Below, one piece after another: positions 5,861 through 12,877 of a DNA stretch of 12,877 bases (position 1 is its first letter; each line of letters starts with the position of its first letter). The stretch spans positions 1 to 12,877 of the forward strand of contig CAJWTA010000026.1 of assembly GCA_913046805.1 (NCBI GenBank), in the 5' to 3' direction. The notes beneath the pieces are model-generated. The model was not told where the DNA came from. It saw only the letters and a list, made by a program, of their open reading frames with translations, and did no database searches. Source of the stretch: an uncultured Fidelibacterota bacterium (GTDB lineage Bacteria > Marinisomatota > Marinisomatia > Marinisomatales > TCS55). The translations under genes were made by a program, and so were the position numbers.

Positions 5861-6365
5861 TATACAATTTGCACTAAAAAACGCATTTTTTTTTATAAAT
5901 GTTTTGTATTTCTTTCCAATGTATGATTGTTAAATTACATCTGTATTCTTCCCAATTAAAAAAAGGAAAGAGATATAAAAACAAAGGTTTATCCCTAGCT
6001 CTTAATTAATGTGGAGATAAGTTTAGTGATTAAAGATATAGCCATTGTTTTCTTGTTACTGGAGTCAGCGTTTATTAGTAAATCAAACCTGAATATTGCA
6101 ATTGCGCACTCCTTTAAGAAATGCGGAAAATGGTTGTTGTTTTGACATTCTCTAGAAAAGAGCCCGGTATAAAACGTAGTTTTTGTCACATACCAAATGA
6201 CTATACAAGCGATAACAGAAAATAAAATTGTTTCGCTAGGAGTGACTTGGCTAAGCCAAAGATCTAGCGATCATCCAATTAACTTGAATTTAAAGGGTGT
6301 TGCTCGCCTCAATTATCATCGAATGGATAATCATTTTTTGGAAAGTCTTTGCGGGAATTAATTTC
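5861..6365. other. Gene-poor intergenic region with structured elements
   Basis: No convincing protein gene lies in these 505 bases. Short frames exist on both strands (44 and 54 codons on plus at 6011 and 6197, 64 codons on minus ending at 5995), but none has a ribosome-binding site or a recognisable motif. The stretch holds the strong hairpin at 6233-6270 and a weaker inverted repeat (ATTATC 6312-6317, GATAAT 6326-6331) followed by TTTTTT, 35 bases before the lipoprotein start. It must contain the promoter for the downstream lipoprotein-Omp85-TypA group. It could also contain a small RNA or the remains of a decayed gene; I cannot tell which. Confidence 0.5.
6233..6270 (+). repeat. Two-part hairpin in intergenic region
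   Basis: An outer perfect 7-bp stem TCGCTAG (6233-6239)/CTAGCGA (6264-6270) encloses an asymmetric internal loop and an inner 5-bp stem TTGGC (6247-6251)/GCCAA (6255-6259) with a TAA loop. That gives 12 base pairs in 38 bases in an otherwise AT-rich, gene-free region. There is no T-run after it, so it is not a classical terminator. It could be part of an untranslated leader or a small RNA upstream of the gene at 6366. Confidence 0.55.
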
Positions 6366-7154
6366 ATGAAGAGACTTTATTTAATGACCCTTTCTTTCTT
6401 GTTGTTATTAATATTCAGCTGCTCCTCCAATCCTCGATCCTTGATTCAGCGTGATAAAAAATCAAATATAAAACCAAAAGTTGAGAACAAAAAAACAGCT
6501 TCAACAAACAATCAAAACAAAAACAAACCAATTCCTCGTAGGTCAACAACCAGAGTTGTTAAACCAATTGTACAAGAATTGCCTGAGGGTTGGACAGTGG
6601 ATAGGCATCCGGTCGCAAAATGGGGTATGTCGCTGCCAACAGTTATGTCAAATGTTTTGGACTCTGCACAATCTGTTGAATATTGGGAAGAGGTGATAGA
6701 TCTACCAACAGGTTATAAGGTCCCATTAAAAAGAGCAAAGGTTTATTTTCAAATTATTACCCGATTGACTATAGAAAGTGTTGAACTTCATTTTATGAAC
6801 ATTAATCATATTTATAGCTCCACCAATCATGAACCTTCACATTATATAATGAATGCAATTGTTCGTGGAGTTGAGCTCAAGCCAACCGGTTTTCCTCAGC
6901 TAACTTCCGATGATGTTATTAAGTACAAGTTCTTAATGAATTATGGAACACCGAAAGAGTTTTCTGGTGGATTTCATCACTATGAGAACAAAAAAACCAT
7001 TATGAAGGTTAGAGACCTTGATTCAAGACACGTTCAAATTCAAATGAACAGTCCCGAGGTTGATAAAAAATTATTGGTAGCTATTGACGATATGTATTCG
7101 ACTGAAGGCATTGAATATCAGAAAAGGTTACTGTTAAGATCGATCGACTTTTAA
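6366..7154 (+). CDS. Lipoprotein of unknown function
   Basis: The frame opens upstream at 6297, but ATG 6366 gives a standard lipoprotein signal: MKRLYL, a leucine-rich core and lipobox IFSC with Cys19. The mature protein of about 244 residues begins with a low-complexity Ser/Lys/Asn/Pro linker (to about residue 65) and then a folded domain with an N-terminal LPEGWTVDRHPVAKWG segment and alternating beta-like stretches. I do not recognise the domain. It is expected to sit in the envelope, probably the outer membrane. It lies 15 bases before an Omp85-family barrel gene, so the two are likely cotranscribed and may act together, but partnership is inference from position. The long gene-free leader upstream suggests that transcription of this group starts here. 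Confidence 0.75.
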   Translation: MKRLYLMTLSFLLLLIFSCSSNPRSLIQRDKKSNIKPKVENKKTASTNNQNKNKPIPRRSTTRVVKPIVQELPEGWTVDRHPVAKWGMSLPTVMSNVLDSAQSVEYWEEVIDLPTGYKVPLKRAKVYFQIITRLTIESVELHFMNINHIYSSTNHEPSHYIMNAIVRGVELKPTGFPQLTSDDVIKYKFLMNYGTPKEFSGGFHHYENKKTIMKVRDLDSRHVQIQMNSPEVDKKLLVAIDDMYSTEGIEYQKRLLLRSIDF

Positions 7155-7169
7155 ATTTTTCCTAAAAAT

Positions 7170-8453
7170 ATGAATTTCCGGGGCATTATTTTTATTATCC
7201 CTTTGCTGGGATACAGTCAAAATCTGAACGTTTCTGGCATCACTCATAAAGGCAATACTTTTACAAAAGATTATGTTATCAAAAGAGAAATTCAACATCA
7301 GGTTGGCGTTTCTTTAGATAGCGCTGTTGCCGAAGCTGATAAAAATAGACTAATCAATTTAGGTATTTTTGCTGATGTGAAATGGAAAGCAATACCTGTA
7401 GATAACAAATCAGTAGTTCTAGAATATCGAATCATTGAAAATGATGACTTTTTTGGTGGACGTTTCATCGGCTTAGGCGCGCCAGTATACGATGAGAAAA
7501 CAGGATGGTCTTTTTCTGGGGGAGGTTTTCTTAAAAACTTTAGAGGTCGAAACGAACAAGTAGGATTTGGTTTTTCTACAGGAGGTTTTAGCACAATTGC
7601 TTTTGCATATTCTAATCCTTGGATCTCAGGAGACCATATTTCTTTTGGTTCGGATATAGTTAAAAACAAATACGACCATCCTTTTTTGAATTACAACATA
7701 GAAATAAAAAGTTTCGAGATAAATATAGGAAGATATTTTGGATATCAAAGAAAGACGTCTTTAGGCTTTGAGTTAGAAGAGTTTTACTTCTTTAGTGATA
7801 CTTCATTTTCAAAATATCAATATTTTGCACCTCAAGGATCTTTCGCTTATGATACTCGCGATTTATACGATAACCCAAGAAAGGGCATTTTAATAAGAGA
7901 GATGTTTTTTAGTCGATTCGATCTAAAAGGTAAAATTGAAAAAAATATAACCTGGATTCAATCATTGAGTGTCTATAAACAATTAAATAGCTCAGATAGT
8001 GAAAGGCCGTTAATACTAGCCTGGGGCGCTACAACTCAAATGAATATTGGAATTAAAGATGACAGATTTATATCTGCCATGGGAAGCGGAAATACTGTAA
8101 GAGGGTTTCTCTACCCTAACAGATCAGCTTATAATGATAGTGAGCAAGAATATCGCTTTGGATTCAATAATTTTTACACCTCAATTGAATTAAGAAATAA
8201 TCTTGTACCAAGAAAAGTCATTGCTGAACGTTATGAGTTTGGAGCTACTATTGCAGCTTTTTTTGATTTCGGAGCTGCGACATCTGGTTCATTTGCTGAA
8301 TTGTTAAAATCGCAGGGAATAGCAAGTACAGGCTTTTCACTGCAGCTTGAAGGACCATGGCCCAGTATTATTCGTATAGACTATGGTTGGGGATTTTACA
8401 AAAATAAATATGTAGATAACGCTCTGCATCTCGAGATTGGACACAAAATATAA
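7170..8453 (+). CDS. Omp85-family outer-membrane protein with one POTRA domain
   Basis: This 427-residue protein starts with a short signal peptide (hydrophobic FRGIIFIIPLLG, likely cleaved near GYSQ). Residues about 18-90 form one POTRA domain: the GNTFTKDYVIKREI strand-helix and the DKNRLINLGIFADVKW second helix and strand are typical. The rest is a beta-barrel with Omp85 hallmarks: YDTRDLYDNPRKG (residues 227-239), the VRGF motif (310-313) of the substrate-inserting loop, ELRNNLVP (340-347) and FFDFGAA (364-370). Canonical BamA has five POTRAs and about 800 residues, so this is a short member, closer to TamA-like or bacterial-surface-antigen proteins, and probably acts in insertion or export of a specific outer-membrane or surface component. 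The last residue is Ile rather than Phe. It follows a lipoprotein gene and is 2 bases ahead of typA. Confidence 0.88.
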   Translation: MNFRGIIFIIPLLGYSQNLNVSGITHKGNTFTKDYVIKREIQHQVGVSLDSAVAEADKNRLINLGIFADVKWKAIPVDNKSVVLEYRIIENDDFFGGRFIGLGAPVYDEKTGWSFSGGGFLKNFRGRNEQVGFGFSTGGFSTIAFAYSNPWISGDHISFGSDIVKNKYDHPFLNYNIEIKSFEINIGRYFGYQRKTSLGFELEEFYFFSDTSFSKYQYFAPQGSFAYDTRDLYDNPRKGILIREMFFSRFDLKGKIEKNITWIQSLSVYKQLNSSDSERPLILAWGATTQMNIGIKDDRFISAMGSGNTVRGFLYPNRSAYNDSEQEYRFGFNNFYTSIELRNNLVPRKVIAERYEFGATIAAFFDFGAATSGSFAELLKSQGIASTGFSLQLEGPWPSIIRIDYGWGFYKNKYVDNALHLEIGHKI

Positions 8454-8455
8454 GT

Positions 8456-10285
8456 ATGTTTAAAAATAATTTTCGAAATATTGCTATTATAGCACACGTT
8501 GATCACGGAAAAACTACTCTTGTTGATGGAATGTTAAAACAAAGCGGAACCTTTGAAGAGCATCAATCGGTAGAGGACAGAATTATGGATTCTATGGACC
8601 TTGAAAAGGAGCGCGGTATAACTATAACAGCAAAAAATACTGCAATTTATTATAACGATATCAAGATCAATATACTCGACACTCCAGGTCATGCTGATTT
8701 TGGAGGAGAGGTTGAAAGAAGTTTGAATTTAGTAGATGGAGCATTGCTTTTAGTTGATTCCAGTGAAGGTCCTTTGCCGCAAACTAGATTTGTATTAAGA
8801 AAGGCACTTGAGAAATCACTTCCTGTGATAGTAATAATTAATAAAATAGATAGACCTGATGCTCGCATAGATGAGGTTATAAATGAAATCTACGATTTAT
8901 TTATTGATCTTGATGCCTCCGATGATCAGATTGAATTTCCAATCTTATTCACTGATGCAAAGTCAGGAATAGCTCATTTGGAGCAGGGAAGCGACTCAAA
9001 TGATTTAACACCACTTTTTGAAACCATTGTTTCAAAAATTAATGGGCCAAAAGTATCTGACGAAGGTGTACCGCAGTTTTTAGTTACAAGCTTAGATTAT
9101 GATTCTTATGTTGGTCAAATCGCTGTTGGTCGTTTAAATAATGGAGTACTTTCATTAAGTTCAAATTATTCACTTTGTAAAAAAGACGAAATAAAATCAA
9201 ATCAAAAATTTTCAGCGCTTTATACATTTAGAGGATTGAAAAAGGTGTCTGTGGATACGGTCGAATCAGGGGACATAATCGCCTTCTCTGGTATCGAAAA
9301 TATTAGCATAGGAGATACAGTATCAGACAATGATAACCCTGAGGCGCTTCCAAGAATTGAAGTCGATGAGCCTACAGTTTCTATGTTGTTTTATGTTAAT
9401 GATAGTCCATTTGCTGGTCAAGATGGAAAATTTTTAACCTCAAGACACATATCCGAAAGATTGAATAAAGAAATCTTAAGTAATGTGTCTCTTCAAGTGA
9501 CTTCAACTGAAAGACCAGACGTTTTTGAGGTAAGAGGTAGAGGTGAATTACAAATGGCGGTTTTGATCGAAACCATGCGAAGAGAGGGTTACGAGTTCAT
9601 GGTCTCTAAGCCAAAAGTAATTACTAGGGAGGAGGATGGTACGACTCTTGAGCCAATGGAAAGAGTCTACCTAGATATTCCTGAAGACAAAGTGGGTACA
9701 ATCACTGAAAAGTTATCGACTCGAAAAGGAAAGATGACCAATCTTCAAAATCATGGTAGTGGAAGAGTAAATTTAGAGTTTGTTATACCTTCTAGAGGTC
9801 TTATTGGTTTTAGGTCTCAATTTATGACTGATACTCAAGGGGCTGGAATCATGAACACTCTTGTGGAGGGATATCAGCCATGGTTTGGGTTAATTCCACA
9901 GCGTATCACTGGAGCCTTAGTTGCAGATCGTAATGGGAAAGTAACTACGTACGCTTGCGTAGGAATGGCAGACAGGGGTGAATTATTTGCATCGGTTGGT
10001 ACCGATGTTTATGATGGTATGGTAATCGGAGAAAGAAATAGAGAAGGTGATTTAAATGTAAATATTTGTCGGGAAAAGAAATTGACCAATATGAGAGCTG
10101 CTGGATCAGACAATACTGTAACTATTAGACCCCCAAGACGTTTATCGTTAGATCAGTACATCGAGTTTATTGCAGAAGACGAGTTAGTCGAAGTTACTCC
10201 AATTAATATAAGGCTTAGAAAAATGGAGTTAGATCAAAACAAGAGAATAACGTTAAAGAGAAAAGAAAAATATTCATCTCAATAA
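8456..10285 (+). CDS. typA: Translational GTPase TypA/BipA
   Basis: The 609-residue length and sequence are those of TypA/BipA, a ribosome-binding GTPase of the EF-G/LepA class that supports 50S assembly and growth at low temperature or under stress. The G domain shows AHVDHGKTT (P loop, residues 13-21), switch I RGITI (53-57), DTPGH (75-79) and NKID (129-132). It is followed by a beta-barrel domain 2, and EF-G-like domains III and V with ERPDVFEVRGRGELQMAVL (two segments near residues 353-370) and GLIGFRSQFMTDTQG. The TypA-specific C-terminal domain ends with RPPRRLSLDQYIEFIAEDE and a basic tail. It lacks EF-G domain IV, which rules out FusA. ATG 8456 starts only 2 bases after the Omp85 stop with no Shine-Dalgarno site, so coupling to the upstream gene is likely. 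Confidence 0.98.
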   Translation: MFKNNFRNIAIIAHVDHGKTTLVDGMLKQSGTFEEHQSVEDRIMDSMDLEKERGITITAKNTAIYYNDIKINILDTPGHADFGGEVERSLNLVDGALLLVDSSEGPLPQTRFVLRKALEKSLPVIVIINKIDRPDARIDEVINEIYDLFIDLDASDDQIEFPILFTDAKSGIAHLEQGSDSNDLTPLFETIVSKINGPKVSDEGVPQFLVTSLDYDSYVGQIAVGRLNNGVLSLSSNYSLCKKDEIKSNQKFSALYTFRGLKKVSVDTVESGDIIAFSGIENISIGDTVSDNDNPEALPRIEVDEPTVSMLFYVNDSPFAGQDGKFLTSRHISERLNKEILSNVSLQVTSTERPDVFEVRGRGELQMAVLIETMRREGYEFMVSKPKVITREEDGTTLEPMERVYLDIPEDKVGTITEKLSTRKGKMTNLQNHGSGRVNLEFVIPSRGLIGFRSQFMTDTQGAGIMNTLVEGYQPWFGLIPQRITGALVADRNGKVTTYACVGMADRGELFASVGTDVYDGMVIGERNREGDLNVNICREKKLTNMRAAGSDNTVTIRPPRRLSLDQYIEFIAEDELVEVTPINIRLRKMELDQNKRITLKRKEKYSSQ

Positions 10286-10332
10286 AATAATGTTATATTT
10301 TTAAGGTTATTGTTAAAATACACCCTTAATAA

Positions 10333-11490
10333 ATGAAGTATTTAAAATATTATATTTCCCCTTTCACAATTTTAGTTGCCCTATTCGTTATGATTCAGGG
10401 GAAATACTTTCCTACGTATTTTTTATTGGGCTTTTCTTTATTTATAATATTGGGAGATTATTTTGTCAAAGAGGGTGACTTTGAAAAAAAATATAGCTAC
10501 CCTTTTTTATTGAATCTTCCAATGTATTTAAACTTGCCTTTACTAACACTATTTATCTTTTTTGCCATTTTTTCAATATCTCCAAATTCCCAATTTATTT
10601 CCACCAGTATTACTAATTCAGATATCTTTATTGAACTAGATAGAATTAGACAATCCTATACCCTAATCGATATGTTTGCTATTGTTTTTCTTTCAGGGTT
10701 AATTATTGGTATTTCAGGCACAGTCCCTGGACACGAGCTTGTACATCGAACAAAGAGTAAGCTCGATATGTTTTTTGGTAATTGGCTCCTCGCCTATTCA
10801 TGGGATTGTACATTTGCTGTTGAGCATGTGTACGGTCACCACAAAAATGTAGCGACCGTTATAGATCCAGCCACAGGAAAAAGGGGCGAGAATATATATA
10901 AATTCATTTTAAAAGCGATGTATACAGAGCATCGAGATGCATGGATTATAGAACTAAGTCGTTTAAAATTGAATAAAATAGCACGCTTTAGCTTCAAAAA
11001 TAGAATGCTTATTGGCTATCTGAGAAGCATCGCTATTACTCTTTGTGGGTATCTCATTGGTGGTTTGTCAGGTGTAATAAGTTTTTTAGTAATTGCATTT
11101 GTAGCTAAATCGCTTTTGGAGCTTATCAATTTTACTGAGCACTATGGATTGGTTCGAGTTCCAGGCGAACCAGTTATGCCGAGACATTCTTGGAATTCAA
11201 ATGCCTCACTAAGTAGTATTTATTTATTTAATGTTACAAGACATTCCTCTCATCATGAAAAATCACACCTAAAATATTGGGAATTAAAAACCTACAAGGA
11301 CGCACCAAAAATGCCTCAAGGCTATTTGACAATGATTTACATTGGTTTACTCACACCATTTTTGTTTCATCGAATGATGGCTAAAAAGCTATTGGAGTGG
11401 GATCAAACGTATGCTAATCAAGAAGAGCTAAAGCTGGCAAAAAAGCAGAATGCAATGAGTGGTGTACCATTACTTTTAAATGCACCATAG
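10333..11490 (+). CDS. AlkB-like integral-membrane di-iron hydroxylase (fatty-acid-desaturase superfamily)
   Basis: This 385-residue multi-helix membrane protein carries the AlkB histidine boxes: HELVH (residues 134-138), EHVYGHH (164-170), the EHYG motif (269-272) and RHSSHH (303-308). HSWNSN (285-290) just before the last box also matches the alkane-hydroxylase arrangement. All nine histidines expected to hold the two irons are present, so an active oxygenase or hydroxylase is likely. AlkB proteins hydroxylate terminal carbons of alkanes or related lipids using rubredoxin as electron donor; no rubredoxin gene is in this window. The third box reads HSSHH instead of the usual HSDHH, and the following proline-rich segment is also altered, so substrate or partner may differ. 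The gene starts at ATG 10333, 47 bases after typA, with a TAAAAT (10314-10319) that could be a -10 element, and converges on amn. Confidence 0.87.
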   Translation: MKYLKYYISPFTILVALFVMIQGKYFPTYFLLGFSLFIILGDYFVKEGDFEKKYSYPFLLNLPMYLNLPLLTLFIFFAIFSISPNSQFISTSITNSDIFIELDRIRQSYTLIDMFAIVFLSGLIIGISGTVPGHELVHRTKSKLDMFFGNWLLAYSWDCTFAVEHVYGHHKNVATVIDPATGKRGENIYKFILKAMYTEHRDAWIIELSRLKLNKIARFSFKNRMLIGYLRSIAITLCGYLIGGLSGVISFLVIAFVAKSLLELINFTEHYGLVRVPGEPVMPRHSWNSNASLSSIYLFNVTRHSSHHEKSHLKYWELKTYKDAPKMPQGYLTMIYIGLLTPFLFHRMMAKKLLEWDQTYANQEELKLAKKQNAMSGVPLLLNAP

Positions 11491-11516
11491 GTAGCGCAAG
11501 TTTCTATCTTATTATT

Positions 11517-12290
11517 TTAGTATTTGAAATGCTTGATTTGCTCACCTTCGTCTCCAATTCTTGTCATAGCTTCAATCCCCATGTCGATGTGTAAATCAAC
11601 ATATTTTCTAGTAACCTCTTGATCTTTTTCTTGCGTCTTTATACCCTCCGGAACCATCGGGGTGTCGCTTACAAGTAATAATGCTCCACGATTTATTTCA
11701 TTAGAAAATCCGGTTATAAAAATTGTTGCGGTTTCCATATCAATTCCCATCACACGAACCTTTCGAAGGTATTTCTTAAATTTTTCATCGTGTTCCCATA
11801 CCCTTCTATTTGTTGAATACACTACACCGGTACGATACTCTATTTTTTTATCAACAAGAATATCGGAGACATACTTATGCAATTTAAATGATGGCATCGC
11901 TGGAACTTCTTTTGGGAAATAATCATTGCTTGTCCCTTCACCTCTGATAGCAGCTGTGGGTAGAATAAAATGACCTATGTCGGTTGTTTTTTTTAGACCA
12001 CCGCACTTTCCAAGGAATAAAACACCTTTGGGGCTAATACATGATAGTAGGTCCATTATAGTTGCTGCGTTTGCACTACCAATCCCAAAATTAATTATAC
12101 TTAAACCTTCTGAGTTTATCGCTGAGGTCATCGGACCTCCCAAACCATTAATTTCAACATTAAATCTCTTCGCAAATTTTTCAACATAGTTTTGAAAATT
12201 AGTTAAAAGAATCCAATCGCCATATCTTTTTGGGTTTGTACCTGTATATCTTTTAAGCCAATCAAAGGCTATTTCTTTTTTATTTTTCAT
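11517..12290 (-). CDS. amn: AMP nucleosidase, short form
   Basis: The 257-residue protein is the short AMP nucleosidase typical of Bacteroidota and relatives, a member of the PNP/UDP phosphorylase fold. AMP nucleosidase splits AMP to adenine and ribose 5-phosphate, linking adenylate level to purine salvage. Visible features are INFGIGSANAATIMD (residues 66-80), LGKCGGLKK (93-101), the RGEGTSNDY segment (116-124), TNRRVWEHD (160-168), the ribose-binding IDMETAT (183-189) and the base-site SDTP (208-211). The E. coli enzyme is about 480 residues; this one lacks the N-terminal regulatory domain. The ATG overlaps the plsY stop by one base (TAATG), and AAGGAAAAG lies within the end of plsY as a Shine-Dalgarno site. 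It ends 26 bases from the convergent alkB-like gene with no clear terminator between. Confidence 0.93.
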   Translation of the reverse strand: MKNKKEIAFDWLKRYTGTNPKRYGDWILLTNFQNYVEKFAKRFNVEINGLGGPMTSAINSEGLSIINFGIGSANAATIMDLLSCISPKGVLFLGKCGGLKKTTDIGHFILPTAAIRGEGTSNDYFPKEVPAMPSFKLHKYVSDILVDKKIEYRTGVVYSTNRRVWEHDEKFKKYLRKVRVMGIDMETATIFITGFSNEINRGALLLVSDTPMVPEGIKTQEKDQEVTRKYVDLHIDMGIEAMTRIGDEGEQIKHFKY

Positions 12291-12877
12291 TAAACTTTTC
12301 CTTTTTTAAATAACATAGCATTCTTGAATTGATTCTCTGAGCCGTCTCTAAGGCGTTGAACATTTGATCTGTGGGTAAAAATTATGAACCATGGAACCAA
12401 AAGACTGAAAACCATAATTGATAAAGGGGCAGGGCTTAGACCCAAAAACGGAGGTAGAAGAATAAGTAAAATCGGTAAAGAACATGATGCTATAATAGAT
12501 GCCAATGATACATATCCAGTCAAAATTATTGTAATAATTGCTATACTAAGACAAAACGGAAAAACAGTTGGAAATAGCGCAAGCATCATACCTCCAAGGG
12601 TGCTAACACCTTTTCCCCCTTTAAATCCCCCAAACACAGTATAGGTGTGCCCTAAAACCGCAGAACATCCGCAGAATATTTGAAGTACACCTAAATCTGG
12701 AATAGATTGAACGTCAAAAAAATACCTTGCTAAAATTGCGCAAGGAAACCACCCTTTAAGCATATCTACAAAAACAACAAGCAATGCTGGTCTCCAACCA
12801 AGCAATCTAAAAACATTAGTTCCTCCAGCATTGCCACTACCATGATCTCTAATGTCAATATTTCGAAGCAGCTTGCC
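12290..12877 (-). CDS. plsY: Glycerol-3-phosphate acyltransferase PlsY, N-terminus outside window
   Basis: The minus-strand frame stays open to the window edge, so the gene is 5'-truncated; 195 residues are visible, and the family's length of about 200-220 means little is missing. PlsY transfers the acyl group of acyl-phosphate to glycerol 3-phosphate in the inner membrane, making lysophosphatidic acid in the first step of phospholipid synthesis. All three signature motifs are present: SGNAGGTN (visible residues 14-21), GHTYTVFGGFKGGKGVST in the middle, and HRSNVQRLRDGSEN near the C-terminus, with hydrophobic helices between. The apparent start TTG at 12805 is internal, because the first motif lies upstream of it. 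It overlaps amn by one base, so the two are cotranscribed. Confidence 0.95.
   Translation of the reverse strand, partial: GKLLRNIDIRDHGSGNAGGTNVFRLLGWRPALLVVFVDMLKGWFPCAILARYFFDVQSIPDLGVLQIFCGCSAVLGHTYTVFGGFKGGKGVSTLGGMMLALFPTVFPFCLSIAIITIILTGYVSLASIIASCSLPILLILLPPFLGLSPAPLSIMVFSLLVPWFIIFTHRSNVQRLRDGSENQFKNAMLFKKGKV

Noticed and set aside
6011..6145. 44-codon plus-strand frame starting with GTG, with a hydrophobic N-terminal half
   Set aside because: No Shine-Dalgarno site or known motif, and it is too short to trust without conservation data.
5995..6189. 64-codon frame on the minus strand in the gene-poor region
   Set aside because: No ribosome-binding site, no recognisable motif, and it faces away from neighbouring transcription units; a random open frame in AT-rich DNA is the simpler explanation.
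6197..6361. 54-codon plus-strand frame starting with ATG just before the lipoprotein gene
   Set aside because: No ribosome-binding site and no recognisable domain; it runs through the strong hairpin at 6233-6270, which explains the sequence at least as well.
6297..6365. Longer start (GTG 6297) for the lipoprotein
   Set aside because: ATG 6366 directly gives a proper lipoprotein signal peptide with Cys at residue 19; the extension would put an extra hydrophobic stretch ahead of it.
11491..11516. Bidirectional terminator between the convergent alkB-like and amn genes
   Set aside because: The 26-base gap has no clear hairpin; only a T-rich end is seen.

Overview
This AT-rich window has dense, short-spaced bacterial genes and one tRNA. 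It shows no mobile elements, CRISPR array or rRNA. Outer-membrane genes (an Omp85 barrel, two lipoproteins), the short form of AMP nucleosidase, frequent TTG starts and mostly weak or absent Shine-Dalgarno sites suggest an aquatic Gram-negative bacterium of the Bacteroidota/Marinimicrobia (FCB-type) lineages. That placement is inference from gene style, not from a marker phylogeny.

Layout. (1) 1-2096, + strand, tightly spaced: a 5'-truncated alpha/beta hydrolase, a DUF4442 hotdog thioesterase-like protein, an EamA (DMT) exporter and a cold-shock-domain protein. (2) 2105-3714, - strand operon: a metallo-beta-lactamase-fold hydrolase, a small membrane-anchored protein and a phospholipase/carboxylesterase-type serine hydrolase. 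(3) 3799-5269, + strand, divergent from (2): a two-helix membrane protein with an internal duplication, a YbjQ-family protein and a secreted lipoprotein esterase of the PHB-depolymerase/feruloyl-esterase type. (4) 5316-5389, - strand: tRNA-Arg(UCU). (5) 5575-5805, + strand: a small basic protein made of two copies of a 32-residue motif. It has a near-perfect Shine-Dalgarno site, a candidate promoter and a good intrinsic terminator, so it forms its own apparently well-expressed unit. (6) 5861-6365: about 500 bases without a convincing gene but with a strong two-part hairpin. (7) 6366-10285, + strand: an unknown lipoprotein, a one-POTRA Omp85 outer-membrane protein and the translational GTPase TypA/BipA, followed 47 bases later by an AlkB-type integral-membrane di-iron hydroxylase ending at 11490. 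(8) 11517-12877, - strand: plsY (5' end outside the window) overlapping by one base with AMP nucleosidase.

Functional picture. The region mixes housekeeping functions (TypA, PlsY, AMP nucleosidase, tRNA-Arg) with envelope and lipid chemistry (Omp85 protein, lipoproteins, acyl-thioester and ester hydrolases, AlkB-like hydroxylase). I see no obvious defence or biosynthetic cluster. The most unusual items are the duplicated-motif small protein at 5575-5805, the recently duplicated hairpin membrane protein at 3799-4017, the variant third histidine box in the AlkB homologue, and the structured gene-free stretch before 6366.
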